Shown here piece by piece: positions 41,463 through 50,376 of a stretch of 64,000 nt of DNA; position 1 is the first letter of the stretch, and the number at the start of each line of letters is the position of its first letter. Made by a program: the position numbers and the translations under genes. The notes beneath the pieces are model-generated. The model made no database searches and was not told where the DNA came from. It saw nothing but the letters and a program-made list of their open reading frames with translations. The stretch is from Bacteroidota bacterium (lineage in GTDB: Bacteria; Bacteroidota; Rhodothermia; Rhodothermales; Rubricoccaceae), in the NCBI GenBank assembly GCA_039821555.1, contig JBCBNX010000001.1:236576-300575 (forward strand), in the 5' to 3' direction.

Positions 41463-42368
41463 TCACGCAGCGCCGTCCGCTGCCCGGCGCGCCGCCTCAA
41501 AGGTGTTGCGCAGTAGCATCGCAATGGTCATCGGACCCACGCCGCCGGGAACGGGCGTGATCGCCCCCGCTACCTCCTTGACCGCGTCAAAGTCGACATC
41601 GCCTACGAGCCGATAGCCGCGCTTGCGGGAGGCATCATCCACGCGGTTGATGCCCACGTCGATCACCGTGGCACCCGGCTTGACCATTCCGGCCGAGATC
41701 ATGTGAGGACGGCCCACCGCAGCAATGAGGATGTCCGCCTGCAGGGTATGGTGACGTAGGTCAGCAGTGCGGCTGTGGCACACGGTCACGGTGGCGTCCA
41801 GGCCACGTTGGAGGAGAAGGTTGGCCATCGGCGTGCCGACGATGTGGCTGCGCCCGACCACCACCGCGTGCGCCCCGCGTGTCTCTATGCCGGTGCGCTT
41901 CAGCATCTCCACGATGCCAGCCGGAGTGCACGGGGCAAAACCTCCGGCTCCCAGGACCACGCGTCCGACGTTCTCGGGGTGGAAGCCATCGACGTCCTTC
42001 TCTGGAGCGAGCGCATGGATCACCTTCGCCGCGTCGATGTGGTCGGGGAGGGGCAGCTGGACGAGGATGCCGTCTACGCTGTCGTCGGCGTTGAGGCTGG
42101 CGATAAGGGTGAGGAGGTCAGCTTCAGACAAGTCGGCCGGTCGGCGTAGCGTCTCAGCGGTGATACCTGCCTCCGCGGCGGCCTTGGTCTTACCGCGGAC
42201 GTACGACGCCGACGCCGGGTTATCGCCGACGAGCACGACGGCGAGGGACGGCGCGCGGTGCCCAGTCGCCACCCATGCATCGACCTCGGCGCGGAGATCG
42301 GCGCGGACGGCCGCAGCAACAGCGCGCCCGTCGATGAGCAGGGCAGGCGAAGTATCGGTGTCAGACAT
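41463..42368 (-). CDS. folD: Methylenetetrahydrofolate dehydrogenase/cyclohydrolase
   Basis: FolD interconverts 5,10-methylene-, methenyl- and 10-formyl-THF. The 301-aa bifunctional enzyme has [18 protein letters not shown] with the Tyr-x3-Lys pair, [18 protein letters not shown], the Rossmann [14 protein letters not shown] segment and [15 protein letters not shown] near the C-terminus. The start is ATG 42368, divergent from asd with 135 nt between the two starts. The tRNA-Phe unit lies downstream on the same strand. Confidence 0.96.
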   Translation of the reverse strand: MSDTDTSPALLIDGRAVAAAVRADLRAEVDAWVATGHRAPSLAVVLVGDNPASASYVRGKTKAAAEAGITAETLRRPADLSEADLLTLIASLNADDSVDGILVQLPLPDHIDAAKVIHALAPEKDVDGFHPENVGRVVLGAGGFAPCTPAGIVEMLKRTGIETRGAHAVVVGRSHIVGTPMANLLLQRGLDATVTVCHSRTADLRHHTLQADILIAAVGRPHMISAGMVKPGATVIDVGINRVDDASRKRGYRLVGDVDFDAVKEVAGAITPVPGGVGPMTIAMLLRNTFEAARRAADGAA

Positions 42369-42503
42369 GGTGAAGCCTAGAAGAAGCCGAGGGTGGAAGC
42401 GGTTCGCGACACGCAAAAGTACCAGGCCCGTGCGGATCGCAATGCGAAGGCCCCGGTAGATTCGCCTGACACCTTCCGTCACCTTCCACTCCCACCTCGA
42501 CCC

Positions 42504-43595
42504 ATGATTCGAGTCGGCATTTTGGGCGCGACCGGCGCCGTCGGTCAGCGCTTTGTCCAACTCCTCGACGGCCACCCGTATTTCCGCGTCACCGCGCTGG
42601 CCGCAAGTGCGCGCTCGGCGGGCAAGCCCTACGCCGAAGCGGCGCACTGGACGCTCGACACACCAATGCCCAAGCTTGTCCGCAACCTCGTCGTGCAGCC
42701 GTGCACACCGGAGCTCGACTGCGATTTCGTCTTCAGCGGGCTGGACTCGTCCGTGGCGGGCGATGTGGAGGCAGCCTTTGCGCGAGCGGGCTATCCGGTC
42801 ATCTCGAACGCGAAGAACTACCGCATGCACGCCGACGTGCCGCTGCTCATCCCGGAGGTCAACCCCGACCACACGGCGCTGATCGACCGGCAACAGTGGG
42901 GGGGTGAGAAAACCACGGGCGCGCTACGCGACGACGGCTACATCGTCACGAACCCCAACTGCTCAGTTGTCGGGCTCGTCTGCGCGCTCAAGCCCCTGCA
43001 CGACGCCTTCGGCATCGAGGCGCTGCACGTGGTGACAATGCAGGCGCTCAGCGGCGCAGGCTACCCAGGCGTGGCGTCCCTCGACGCCGTCGCCAACGTG
43101 GTGCCCTTCATCGGCGGGGAAGAGCTGAAGCTCGGCGAAGAGCCAGGCAAACTGCTCGGGCAGCTCACCACTGAGGGTGTCGAGCACGTCGAAATTCGCA
43201 CCTCGGCGACGTGCACGCGGGTGCCGGTCGTGGACGGCCACATGGAGGCGGTGTCGGTGAAGTTCCGGTCGAAGGCGAGCGCAGGTGAGGCCATCGAGGC
43301 GATGCGCGCCTTCGTCTCGCCCATTGACCACCTGGCACTGCCGTCCTCTCCGGATCGGCTCCTCCACGTCTTCGACGAGGACGCCTACCCGCAGCCGCGC
43401 CGCCACGTGCACCGCGAGGGCGGGATGCAGGTCTCCGTCGGTCGCGTTCGCGACTGTGAGCTGTTCGACGTCAAGTTTGTCGTGCTCTCGCACAACACGA
43501 TTCGCGGTGCAGCAGGCGGGGCAATTCTCAACGCCGAACTCCTCCGCACCGAGCAACGCTTGGGCGCTCTGGGAAAACGCGTCGCAGTACTGTGA
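42504..43595 (+). CDS. asd: Aspartate-semialdehyde dehydrogenase
   Basis: Asd reduces aspartyl phosphate to aspartate semialdehyde for lysine, methionine and threonine synthesis. The 363-aa protein has [14 protein letters not shown], the catalytic Cys in [19 protein letters not shown] and the active-site His region [11 protein letters not shown]. The [10 protein letters not shown] and [10 protein letters not shown] wording is that of the fungal/archaeal-type enzymes rather than the proteobacterial type. Its stop overlaps the GTG start of the next gene (GTGA), implying translational coupling. Confidence 0.93.
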   Translation: MIRVGILGATGAVGQRFVQLLDGHPYFRVTALAASARSAGKPYAEAAHWTLDTPMPKLVRNLVVQPCTPELDCDFVFSGLDSSVAGDVEAAFARAGYPVISNAKNYRMHADVPLLIPEVNPDHTALIDRQQWGGEKTTGALRDDGYIVTNPNCSVVGLVCALKPLHDAFGIEALHVVTMQALSGAGYPGVASLDAVANVVPFIGGEELKLGEEPGKLLGQLTTEGVEHVEIRTSATCTRVPVVDGHMEAVSVKFRSKASAGEAIEAMRAFVSPIDHLALPSSPDRLLHVFDEDAYPQPRRHVHREGGMQVSVGRVRDCELFDVKFVVLSHNTIRGAAGGAILNAELLRTEQRLGALGKRVAVL

Positions 43596-44107
43596 GCGGC
43601 CCGGAGAAGGCTCCACCGGTCGCCATCCGGCCTGTCGAGCGCGGCGACCTCGTGCCGGTGCTTCGGCTGTGGGCGTATCTCGACGCCCTCCAGTCAGACC
43701 TCGACCCAGTCCTAGCCACTGTCGAAGACGCCGAGGCCTTGTGGACCGCCGAGTTCAACAGCATGCTCGATGACCCTGGCGTTCTCGCGCTTGTGGCGAC
43801 CATCGAGCGCGAAGTCGTCGGTCTTGTGACTGCGCACGTCGCTGAGCCTCGGCCGCTTTATCAGCCAGATCTGTTCGTCTTCGTTGATGAAATCGTAGTA
43901 GACCCGGCGTGGCGACAGCGGGGAGTGGCGAAGCGGTTGGTCGAGCAGGTGCAGGCCTGGGCACACGGCCTCGGCATCGCACGGGTCGAGGCGCGTGTGG
44001 TGGCAGCCGGCGAAGCCGCACGGGCGTTTTGGCGGAGCGTTGGCGGTGAGGCCGTGGCAGTGACGATGCGGCTCAGCGCGAAACCTGGAGCAGCTGCTAA
44101 CGCCTGA
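43592..44107 (+). CDS. GNAT family N-acetyltransferase
   Basis: The 171-aa GNAT protein has the acetyl-CoA-binding motif A (VDEIVVDPAWRQRGVAKRLVEQV, with Q-x-x-G-x-A/G) and motif B (ARVEARVVAAGEAARAFWRSVG). The substrate is unknown. It starts at GTG 43592 and overlaps the asd stop by 4 nt, so it is probably made together with Asd; no functional link is established. Confidence 0.9.
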   Translation: MSGPEKAPPVAIRPVERGDLVPVLRLWAYLDALQSDLDPVLATVEDAEALWTAEFNSMLDDPGVLALVATIEREVVGLVTAHVAEPRPLYQPDLFVFVDEIVVDPAWRQRGVAKRLVEQVQAWAHGLGIARVEARVVAAGEAARAFWRSVGGEAVAVTMRLSAKPGAAANA

Positions 44108-44324
44108 GTGCAGGCCACGGAGCAATCCGGCGTGTGCGGCCACCGCGCTTCAGGCTGAGACGACGGCTGAGACGAAACAGTGTCAGCCTGGGACGAGACC
44201 GCCTCGTACGATGGACCCAATCGGCGCGTACGGGCCAGAAACGGCGTTGCGACTGGAGCCTGGGAAAGTCGGCACGGCCTTCGCACATGCTTTCGGCGCT
44301 CTCCTATCGATCTCACGCTCTCCC

Positions 44325-45005
44325 ATGTCTGATCCCCAGGTTCGCGCTCAACGCGAACACTACAAGGCCAGCCAGGCCTATGAAGAGGCCGTGCGCCTTC
44401 TCGAACTCGGTCACGGCGACGCTAGCACCGCCCAACTCGACCGCGCGATCCAGCACCTCGACCGCGCCATCGAGCTGATGCCGTTCGATTCAAGCTGTCG
44501 CTACGACCGAGGCCTCGCCCAGCAGCGCCGCGGACGCCACCGCGCGGCCATCGCCGACTACTCGCAGGCGCTCCACCTCGACGGCCCGGACGCGGACACG
44601 TTCAACAACCGCGGCCTCGCCTTTGCCGCCGTGCAGGACTACGAGCAGGCCATCCACGACTTCACGGCTGCGATGAGGGTCGCGCCGAATGATGCCAAGC
44701 TCTACTTCAACCGGGGCAACGCCTTTGGCGACAACGGACGCCCGTTCGAGGCTGTCGCCGACTACGGCATCGCCATCGGGCTTGCGCCCACCTACGCCGA
44801 GGCACACTTCAACCGGGCACTGGCGCTCCTCGCCATCGGCAACTATGCCGACGCGCTCCCCGATGTCAACCGCAGCATTGACCTCGACCCGTCGGATGCG
44901 GACGCGTACACGCTGCGCGGTGAAATCTTCGCCTACCTCGGTGTGAGCGAGCGGGCCGAGACAGACCGCGCCACAGCCCGGGACTTAGCGCGCATCGCGT
45001 CCTAG
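44325..45005 (+). CDS. TPR repeat protein
   Basis: The 226-aa protein consists of about five or six tetratricopeptide repeats: LDRAIELMPFDSSCRYDRGLAQQRRGRH-type units with repeated small residues at helix contacts and the Pro-Asn-Asp or Asp-Pro-Ser-Asp turns between units. There is no signal peptide, so it should be a cytoplasmic scaffold. The start at ATG 44325 is preferred over an upstream frame extension. It precedes the exopolysaccharide locus, separated by a hairpin and a new promoter. Confidence 0.88.
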   Translation: MSDPQVRAQREHYKASQAYEEAVRLLELGHGDASTAQLDRAIQHLDRAIELMPFDSSCRYDRGLAQQRRGRHRAAIADYSQALHLDGPDADTFNNRGLAFAAVQDYEQAIHDFTAAMRVAPNDAKLYFNRGNAFGDNGRPFEAVADYGIAIGLAPTYAEAHFNRALALLAIGNYADALPDVNRSIDLDPSDADAYTLRGEIFAYLGVSERAETDRATARDLARIAS

Positions 45006-45055
45006 GCAGGACGGGAGCGGGGCCCTCCGTGTTAGAAGGCGGCCCCGGCGCCTAG
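45002..45055 (+). terminator. Bulged hairpin over the TPR gene stop
   Basis: An outer stem CTAGGC/GCCTAG (45002-45007 with 45050-45055) and an inner stem GGGGCC/GGCCCC (45019-45024 with 45041-45046) overlap the stop codon. There is no T-run. It could insulate the following promoter. Confidence 0.4.
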
Positions 45056-45413
45056 CGCGGTTGCTCAGCCAGCGTAGGGGCCCGCTTGACAGCGCGCGAG
45101 GGCATGCTACCTTCCGCAAATCATGGGCTTCGCTCTGGCTGTGCGGTATCCGGGTTCTGTGCAGCTGGCGTCGCTTCTGCCGTGCGTCGGTCGAACCCTT
45201 GCGTCCCGAATATGGATGGAGTTGGGCACCTACCTCAAGCGGGCCTCCATAGCTCCAATAGGGACGTGCGGTGTTGCGTTCATGCACCCAACCGCACCCT
45301 GAATCGAGGGTGCCGGACGTTGGTCGGATCCTTGTGGAGGGCACACGCTCTTGCCATCCTGCTCGCTTTCCGCCACGGCGTGACCTCGTCTGGCGCAACC
45401 GTTTTCACCGACT
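45006..45413. other. Promoter and long leader of the exopolysaccharide locus
   Basis: This 408-nt gap holds the hairpin after the TPR gene, a promoter at 45086-45113, and then about 300 nt of apparent untranslated leader before the BY-kinase ATG. Within the leader a 7-bp stem GTGCGGT/ACCGCAC (45266-45272 with 45291-45297) is visible. I find no supported coding region. Confidence 0.55.
45086..45113 (+). promoter_or_regulatory. Promoter of the exopolysaccharide locus (TTGACA-16-TACCTT)
   Basis: TTGACA at 45086-45091 and TACCTT at 45108-45113 are 16 bp apart. It is the only promoter in the window with both a perfect -35 hexamer and a plausible downstream box; the next supported start codon is 300 nt away. 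Confidence 0.5.
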
Positions 45414-48023
45414 ATGTCGAACCCGAACGATCCTGCTGGCTACCCCACCCGCGATGGCTCGCGCGAGCGACTTGCGCGCGAACTCCGTGCGCTTCAGGAC
45501 GATCGTCCCGTCGTTCCAGAGGTCCGCAACGTCGAGCCTGCGGACCCCGTCCACCAGGCCGATGGCTATGGCGGCGGTTACGACCCCTACGTTCCGCATG
45601 ATCCTAGCGAAATCCGCCTGGATGCCCCTGGAGACGGCGGCGAGCCTCGGGCGGCGTCGCAAGCGCTTGCCCCGAGTACGCGCCAGCAGGACGCGCGGGG
45701 GGCACGCCGCACCGCCGTGGCAACGCGACCCGCCGAGGGCTTGGTGCCGGTGCCGCTGAGCGATCCGGGTGCGAGCCCGCTCTTCCCGAACATCGCACCC
45801 CCTCGGAAGCTTGAGGCGCGCCGGTCCGCCCAGGAAAAGAACGATATCCTCAGGCGCGGCTGGAAGTTGATTCTCGGGATCACGGTATTTGTCGTGGCGC
45901 TGACGGCAGGTGCGCTCCTGTACATGGGGCCGCAGTACGACTCGTACGCCATCCTATTGGTCAACACGCCCGACCCGAATGAGGTGCAGACCGAGATCAT
46001 GGGGCGGTTCGTGGACACGCCGGGTGGCGTTGAGAGCACCCGACGCGTGCTCAACCAGGCCATCATCCTACAGCAGTCTCCCGTGATTGCCGAGCGGACG
46101 GCCGAGCGCTTACTGGCGCTCGCCAACGAGCGCACCACCACGTTCCCCATCCTCGGTACCCTCGGCGACCAGCCGCTCGACGAGCGAGCTTTGGGCGCGC
46201 TCATCCAACGTAGCTACGTGAGCGTCGAGCCCGCGGGCCTCGACGTCGACGCTGTGCGCGTCTCGGCAAAGGGCGGGACGGCGGAGGAAGCGCACCTCCT
46301 GGCCCAGTTCTACATGGAGGAATACCAGCGTCGTTCGCGTGAGACGAGCCGCGAATACATCGAGCGCACGCGGTCCTTTCTCGCCGACCAGCGCGACCAG
46401 CGGGAGGCCGAACTGGCCACGCTTGAAGACGAACTCAGCAGCTACCGCCGCCAGCGTGGCGCTGTAGACCTTGGCGCCCAGGCTCAGCAGTTGATCCAGC
46501 AGGTGGCCTCGCTCGAAGCGCAACTCGACCGGGCGCGCGTCAACGTGTCGATGCGGGAACAGTCGCTCCGCGCGTTGGAGCAGGAACTTGCCGAGTTGCA
46601 GCCGCGCCTGACGCAGCGCATCGCCTCGGGCGTGCAGGGCGAACTGCGCGAGACAGAGGCGCAAATCACGGAGTTGGAGCGCGTCCTCAACAACATCTAC
46701 GTGCAGCAGCCGATGCTGCGCTCGAATCCGTCGCTCAACCCGGACGTCGCGCGCTACGAGGCGCAGCTCACGGGCCTGCGGGCACGCCGTGCGCAGCTCT
46801 CGGAGCAGTTCGTCGACGAAGTCGTCCAGGCGGGCGGTGTCGATCCGACGTCCCAAACCGGCGAGGTCTATGTCACGAGCCTCAACCAGCGCATTAGCCA
46901 GGAGCGCGTCGCTCTCGAAGGGGCGCGTGCCGAGGTGTCCTCGCTGCGTCAGCGCCTCAGCGAAGAGCAGGGGCAGCTTCTCAGCATCCCAGGCCGTGCC
47001 CGGGACGTGGCCGGGTTGGAGCGCGCTCGCGCCGCTGCCGAGCAGAGCTACCAGTACCTCGAAGGGCGTCTCAACGAGGCCGAAGTTGCCGCGGAGTCGG
47101 AGTTTGGCGTGACGCAGGTGGTGCGTGAGCCGCAAGTGCCGCTCAAGCCATCGCGCCCGAACTGGCCGGTGACGCTGCCGATGGCGCTCGTGCTCGGTCT
47201 CGTGCTAGGCCTCGGCGCGGCGTTTGCCCGCTATCGCACCGACACGACGGTCTATGCGCCCAGCGACCTCGCTGAGTATGGCTTCTCGGTCCTCGGGGTA
47301 GTGCCTCAAGTGAAGGGCGTCAAGGGACAGCAGAGCGGCGTCAACCCAGCGCTCGTCACACTGACTGACCCCTTCGCGCCGTCGGCGGAGTCCTACCGCC
47401 ACCTCCAAGCCTCACTCTATGCCCGCCTCGGCACCGAGGCTGGCGGTACGAGCTCGATCGTCGTGACGAGCCCCGAGGTGGGCTCCGGTAAGTCGGTGAC
47501 GGCGATCAACCTCGCCATCTCAGCCGCGCAGGCGGGCCTCCGGACGCTCATCGTCGACGCGGACCTGCGCCGTCCGTCCGTGCACGACTACCTCGGGCTC
47601 GGGCCGAACCCGCCCGCTGGCTCGCAGGGTGCGGGTATGAACATGGTCTACTGGAACACGAGCGTGCGCAACCTCTTCGCGCTCACGGTCCGGGAGCCCG
47701 TGGATAGCCCCGAGCAGCTCTGGAGTGGGGAGGAGGTCTATCGCCTCATCGACCGCTTGAGCGGCACCTTCGACCTCATCATCTTCGACGCCCCGCCAGC
47801 CCTCGTTGCTGCCGATGCATCGTTCTTCGCTGTCCACACCGACGCCGCGGTGCTTGTGGCTTCGGCAGGAGACACGTCGGGTGAAGCACTCACGCAGACG
47901 GCGGCCGAGCTCAGTGGTGCGGGCGGGTACATCGCAGGTGTGGTGCTCAACCGCTTCGATCCGAAGCTCGCCGCTGGGTACAAGAAGACCTTTGGCTACC
48001 GCTACACGACGTCGTACAAGTAG
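45414..48023 (+). CDS. Polysaccharide co-polymerase fused to a BY-kinase (Wzc-like)
   Basis: The protein controls polymer chain length and export by cycles of tyrosine autophosphorylation. The 869-aa chain has an unusually long cytoplasmic N-terminal extension (about 150 residues, Pro/Arg/Asp-rich), a first membrane segment (about 152-174), a periplasmic Wzz-type coiled coil (to about 580), a second membrane segment (about 583-605) and a CpsD/Wzc-type kinase. The kinase has Walker A SPEVGSGKSV (about 686-695), A' LIVDADLRRP and Walker B LIIFDAPP. The C-terminal tail bears a tyrosine cluster (Tyr856, 862, 864, 868), the expected autophosphorylation sites. It is first in the locus. Confidence 0.92.
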   Translation: MSNPNDPAGYPTRDGSRERLARELRALQDDRPVVPEVRNVEPADPVHQADGYGGGYDPYVPHDPSEIRLDAPGDGGEPRAASQALAPSTRQQDARGARRTAVATRPAEGLVPVPLSDPGASPLFPNIAPPRKLEARRSAQEKNDILRRGWKLILGITVFVVALTAGALLYMGPQYDSYAILLVNTPDPNEVQTEIMGRFVDTPGGVESTRRVLNQAIILQQSPVIAERTAERLLALANERTTTFPILGTLGDQPLDERALGALIQRSYVSVEPAGLDVDAVRVSAKGGTAEEAHLLAQFYMEEYQRRSRETSREYIERTRSFLADQRDQREAELATLEDELSSYRRQRGAVDLGAQAQQLIQQVASLEAQLDRARVNVSMREQSLRALEQELAELQPRLTQRIASGVQGELRETEAQITELERVLNNIYVQQPMLRSNPSLNPDVARYEAQLTGLRARRAQLSEQFVDEVVQAGGVDPTSQTGEVYVTSLNQRISQERVALEGARAEVSSLRQRLSEEQGQLLSIPGRARDVAGLERARAAAEQSYQYLEGRLNEAEVAAESEFGVTQVVREPQVPLKPSRPNWPVTLPMALVLGLVLGLGAAFARYRTDTTVYAPSDLAEYGFSVLGVVPQVKGVKGQQSGVNPALVTLTDPFAPSAESYRHLQASLYARLGTEAGGTSSIVVTSPEVGSGKSVTAINLAISAAQAGLRTLIVDADLRRPSVHDYLGLGPNPPAGSQGAGMNMVYWNTSVRNLFALTVREPVDSPEQLWSGEEVYRLIDRLSGTFDLIIFDAPPALVAADASFFAVHTDAAVLVASAGDTSGEALTQTAAELSGAGGYIAGVVLNRFDPKLAAGYKKTFGYRYTTSYK

Positions 48024-48163
48024 GCAACCGCTCGCAAGCGGGGATGCCGCTGCGGTGTCCGCTTCGTCGATTCCACGCGGCGTTCAGGAACGTCTTTTGA
48101 GAGACTCCGCAGGGGCTTGCCGCCGCACGCCACGCTGACCGTTTTCTCCATCCGCCCACAATC

Positions 48164-48790
48164 ATGACCTACTCCATCCGCCTCTTTGCCGTAGTGGCAG
48201 CGTTCGCCTTGTTCAGCAGCGGGGCGATGGCGCAGCAGACGCCGCCGGGCAGCCTCCCGCCGCAGACGACGCCCGAGCAGCGCTATCCGCAGGGGGCACC
48301 GGTGCCGGTACCGGCGCAGACGAGTCCGGCGCAGGGCGGTACGGCCGATACGGGCCAGTATGGTCGCGTGGAACGTACCAACTCGAACGTGCGCAACTAC
48401 TTCTTCTTCACGCAGCCTGGCGAGCCCACCATCCAGGTCTACGTGGTTGGCGCCGTGGTGAATCCTGGGCTCTACGAAGTGGGACCCGGCATGGACCTGG
48501 GGCGCCTGCTTGCGCTGTCGGGCGGCCCACAGTTGGCCACGCAGCAGGCCGAGCGCCGGCGGAAGACCACCGTGAAGCTCTTCCGGCCAACTTCGGGCAA
48601 TCGTCCCATCTTCGAGGAGGACTTGAACGACTCCTTCACCGACACACGCTCCTACCCGCTGCTCCGGGAGGGCGACACGCTCTTGGTCGAAACGATCGAG
48701 AAGCAGCGGTATGGCTGGCGCGACCTCCTGGCTGTAGGCGGGGCCTTGGGCGGGATCGCCTTCTTCATCGATGCGATCCGAGGCAACTAA
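48164..48790 (+). CDS. SLBB-domain periplasmic protein of the exopolysaccharide locus
   Basis: The 208-aa protein has a signal peptide (about 1-23, ending GAMAQ), a Pro/Gln/Gly-rich linker, an SLBB-type domain (VYVVGAVVNPGLYEVGPGMDLGRLLALSGG, about 93-125, to LREGDTLLVE near 180) and a C-terminal hydrophobic segment (about 187-204). SLBB domains form part of Wza-type export channels, but the poly-export domain of Wza is missing here, so it is more likely an accessory periplasmic component. It sits 140 nt after the kinase gene. Confidence 0.75.
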   Translation: MTYSIRLFAVVAAFALFSSGAMAQQTPPGSLPPQTTPEQRYPQGAPVPVPAQTSPAQGGTADTGQYGRVERTNSNVRNYFFFTQPGEPTIQVYVVGAVVNPGLYEVGPGMDLGRLLALSGGPQLATQQAERRRKTTVKLFRPTSGNRPIFEEDLNDSFTDTRSYPLLREGDTLLVETIEKQRYGWRDLLAVGGALGGIAFFIDAIRGN

Positions 48791-48856
48791 GCGTTGTCTC
48801 CGTCTTGAGTCGGACGTACATCCTCGCTCCCACTACCACGCGACGACCCGGACCAC

Positions 48857-50353
48857 GTGGCACGTCCAGCAGACCCGGATCTCGCACCAGCCACGAGCAA
48901 CCTTCGTGCAGATGGCCCAGGTCTAGAGGGCATAGGTCCGGAGGGCTCAGGCCCAGCGGGCGAGGCCACGACCGCGCGTCAGTGGATGGGGCGCGGGGCA
49001 TGGACCATCCTGGACCAAGCGCTCTTCGCCGGGTCCAACTTCCTGCTCAACATCTGGCTAGCGCGGACGCTCGCACCGGCCGAGTACGGCATCTACACGA
49101 TGGTTGGCTACGCGGGCTTCTTGCTCGCAGCGGTTGTCCACACCGGGTTCATCACCGAGCCGCAGCTGGTGTTCGGAGCCGGTCGCTTCAAGGCGGCGCC
49201 GCGCACGTATCTCAGGGCGCTCCTCGTCGGGCACAGTGTGTTCTCGGTCGGCATCGCCGTGGCCTACCTCATCGCGGGAGGCGTGGCGCTCGCGTTGGGA
49301 CAACAGGTCATGGGGAGAGCCTGCTTGATCATGGCTGGGACGCAGGGCGCGATCCTTACGATGTGGATCATGCGGCGCGCGTGCTACACGCAGTTCCGGC
49401 CATTCGTAGCTGTGACGGGTGGCCTGATCTACCTGGGTGTGGTGCTGGGCGGGCTGTTTGTCGAAGAGTGGCTATGGGGACACCTGACGGTCGAGGTTGC
49501 GCTTGGCCTGATCGGGCTGGCGAGCGTAGCCGCGGCCATCTGGATCTACGTGCGCCTCGACCTGCCCGAGCGGGAGCCACCGCCAGCCAGCTTCCGCGCC
49601 GAAGTGCGCAAACAGCACACGGACTACGGCCGCTGGGCTGCCCCAACGGGCCTCATGGAGATGGGTCATGGGTTGCTACCCTTTCTGCTCGTCCCGATCT
49701 GGGGAGGCCTTGAGGCGGCAGGAGCGCTCCGAGCGCTATTCAACTTGATCTTGCCGATGATCCACATCTACGGGGCGCTGGGCGACCTGCTCATGCCCAC
49801 GTTCGTGCAGGCCAACGAACGGGGCACGCTACGCCGTACCCTCGCCATCGCGATGGGCGGACTCGTCGCGGCCGCGTGTGTAAACTGGGTCCTGCTCGGC
49901 GTCTTCGGCGCCGACCTCATCGTGCTGTTGTACGACGGGCAGTACCTCCAGTACGCCTCGCTGTGCTGGCTGTTGGGCGCGCTGCCTGTGATCGGCACGG
50001 TCGTGGCCGTGCTGCTGGCGCTGCTCCGCGCGATGGAGCGGCCGCGCATCGTCTTCCAGGCCCGTGCCGTCGCGGCGGCGATGGCGGCGACGGTGGGCGT
50101 CGCGCTGATCTACAAGTTCGCAGTCACGGGCGCCATCGCCTCCAGCCAGCTTGCCCTCGGCACTGAGACCATATTCATGATGGTGGCGGCGTGGAGCATC
50201 TGGCAGCATGCGCGTCCTGGAGGACCTCCGCAGATCGCACACGCTGGCGACGGTGGGCCTCGACACCTACGGGAGCCTAGCACGGATTCGGGGATGTCGG
50301 CAGATTCGGCGCTCCACCCGACCCTCGCTGTTCCGCCCGACGACCGCTCCTGA
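48857..50353 (+). CDS. Wzx-type polysaccharide flippase
   Basis: This polytopic membrane protein (498 aa from GTG 48857) has about 12-14 hydrophobic segments and the oligosaccharide flippase/MOP layout, starting with GRGAWTILDQALFAGSNFLLNIWLAR and NIWLARTLAPAEYGIYTM (split across the first two helices). It should flip lipid-linked repeat units across the inner membrane. The first 43 residues are a low-complexity Pro/Gly-rich stretch; the in-frame ATG at 48986 is an equally plausible start. The C-terminal 45 residues after the last helix are polar. Confidence 0.8.
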   Translation: MARPADPDLAPATSNLRADGPGLEGIGPEGSGPAGEATTARQWMGRGAWTILDQALFAGSNFLLNIWLARTLAPAEYGIYTMVGYAGFLLAAVVHTGFITEPQLVFGAGRFKAAPRTYLRALLVGHSVFSVGIAVAYLIAGGVALALGQQVMGRACLIMAGTQGAILTMWIMRRACYTQFRPFVAVTGGLIYLGVVLGGLFVEEWLWGHLTVEVALGLIGLASVAAAIWIYVRLDLPEREPPPASFRAEVRKQHTDYGRWAAPTGLMEMGHGLLPFLLVPIWGGLEAAGALRALFNLILPMIHIYGALGDLLMPTFVQANERGTLRRTLAIAMGGLVAAACVNWVLLGVFGADLIVLLYDGQYLQYASLCWLLGALPVIGTVVAVLLALLRAMERPRIVFQARAVAAAMAATVGVALIYKFAVTGAIASSQLALGTETIFMMVAAWSIWQHARPGGPPQIAHAGDGGPRHLREPSTDSGMSADSALHPTLAVPPDDRS

Positions 50354-50376
50354 CCAATCCAGACCTCGACGCTTCG

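Noticed and set aside
44152..44176. Short direct repeat GCTGAGACGA before the TPR gene
   Set aside because: There are only two copies of about 10 bp in a non-coding leader; this is compatible with chance.
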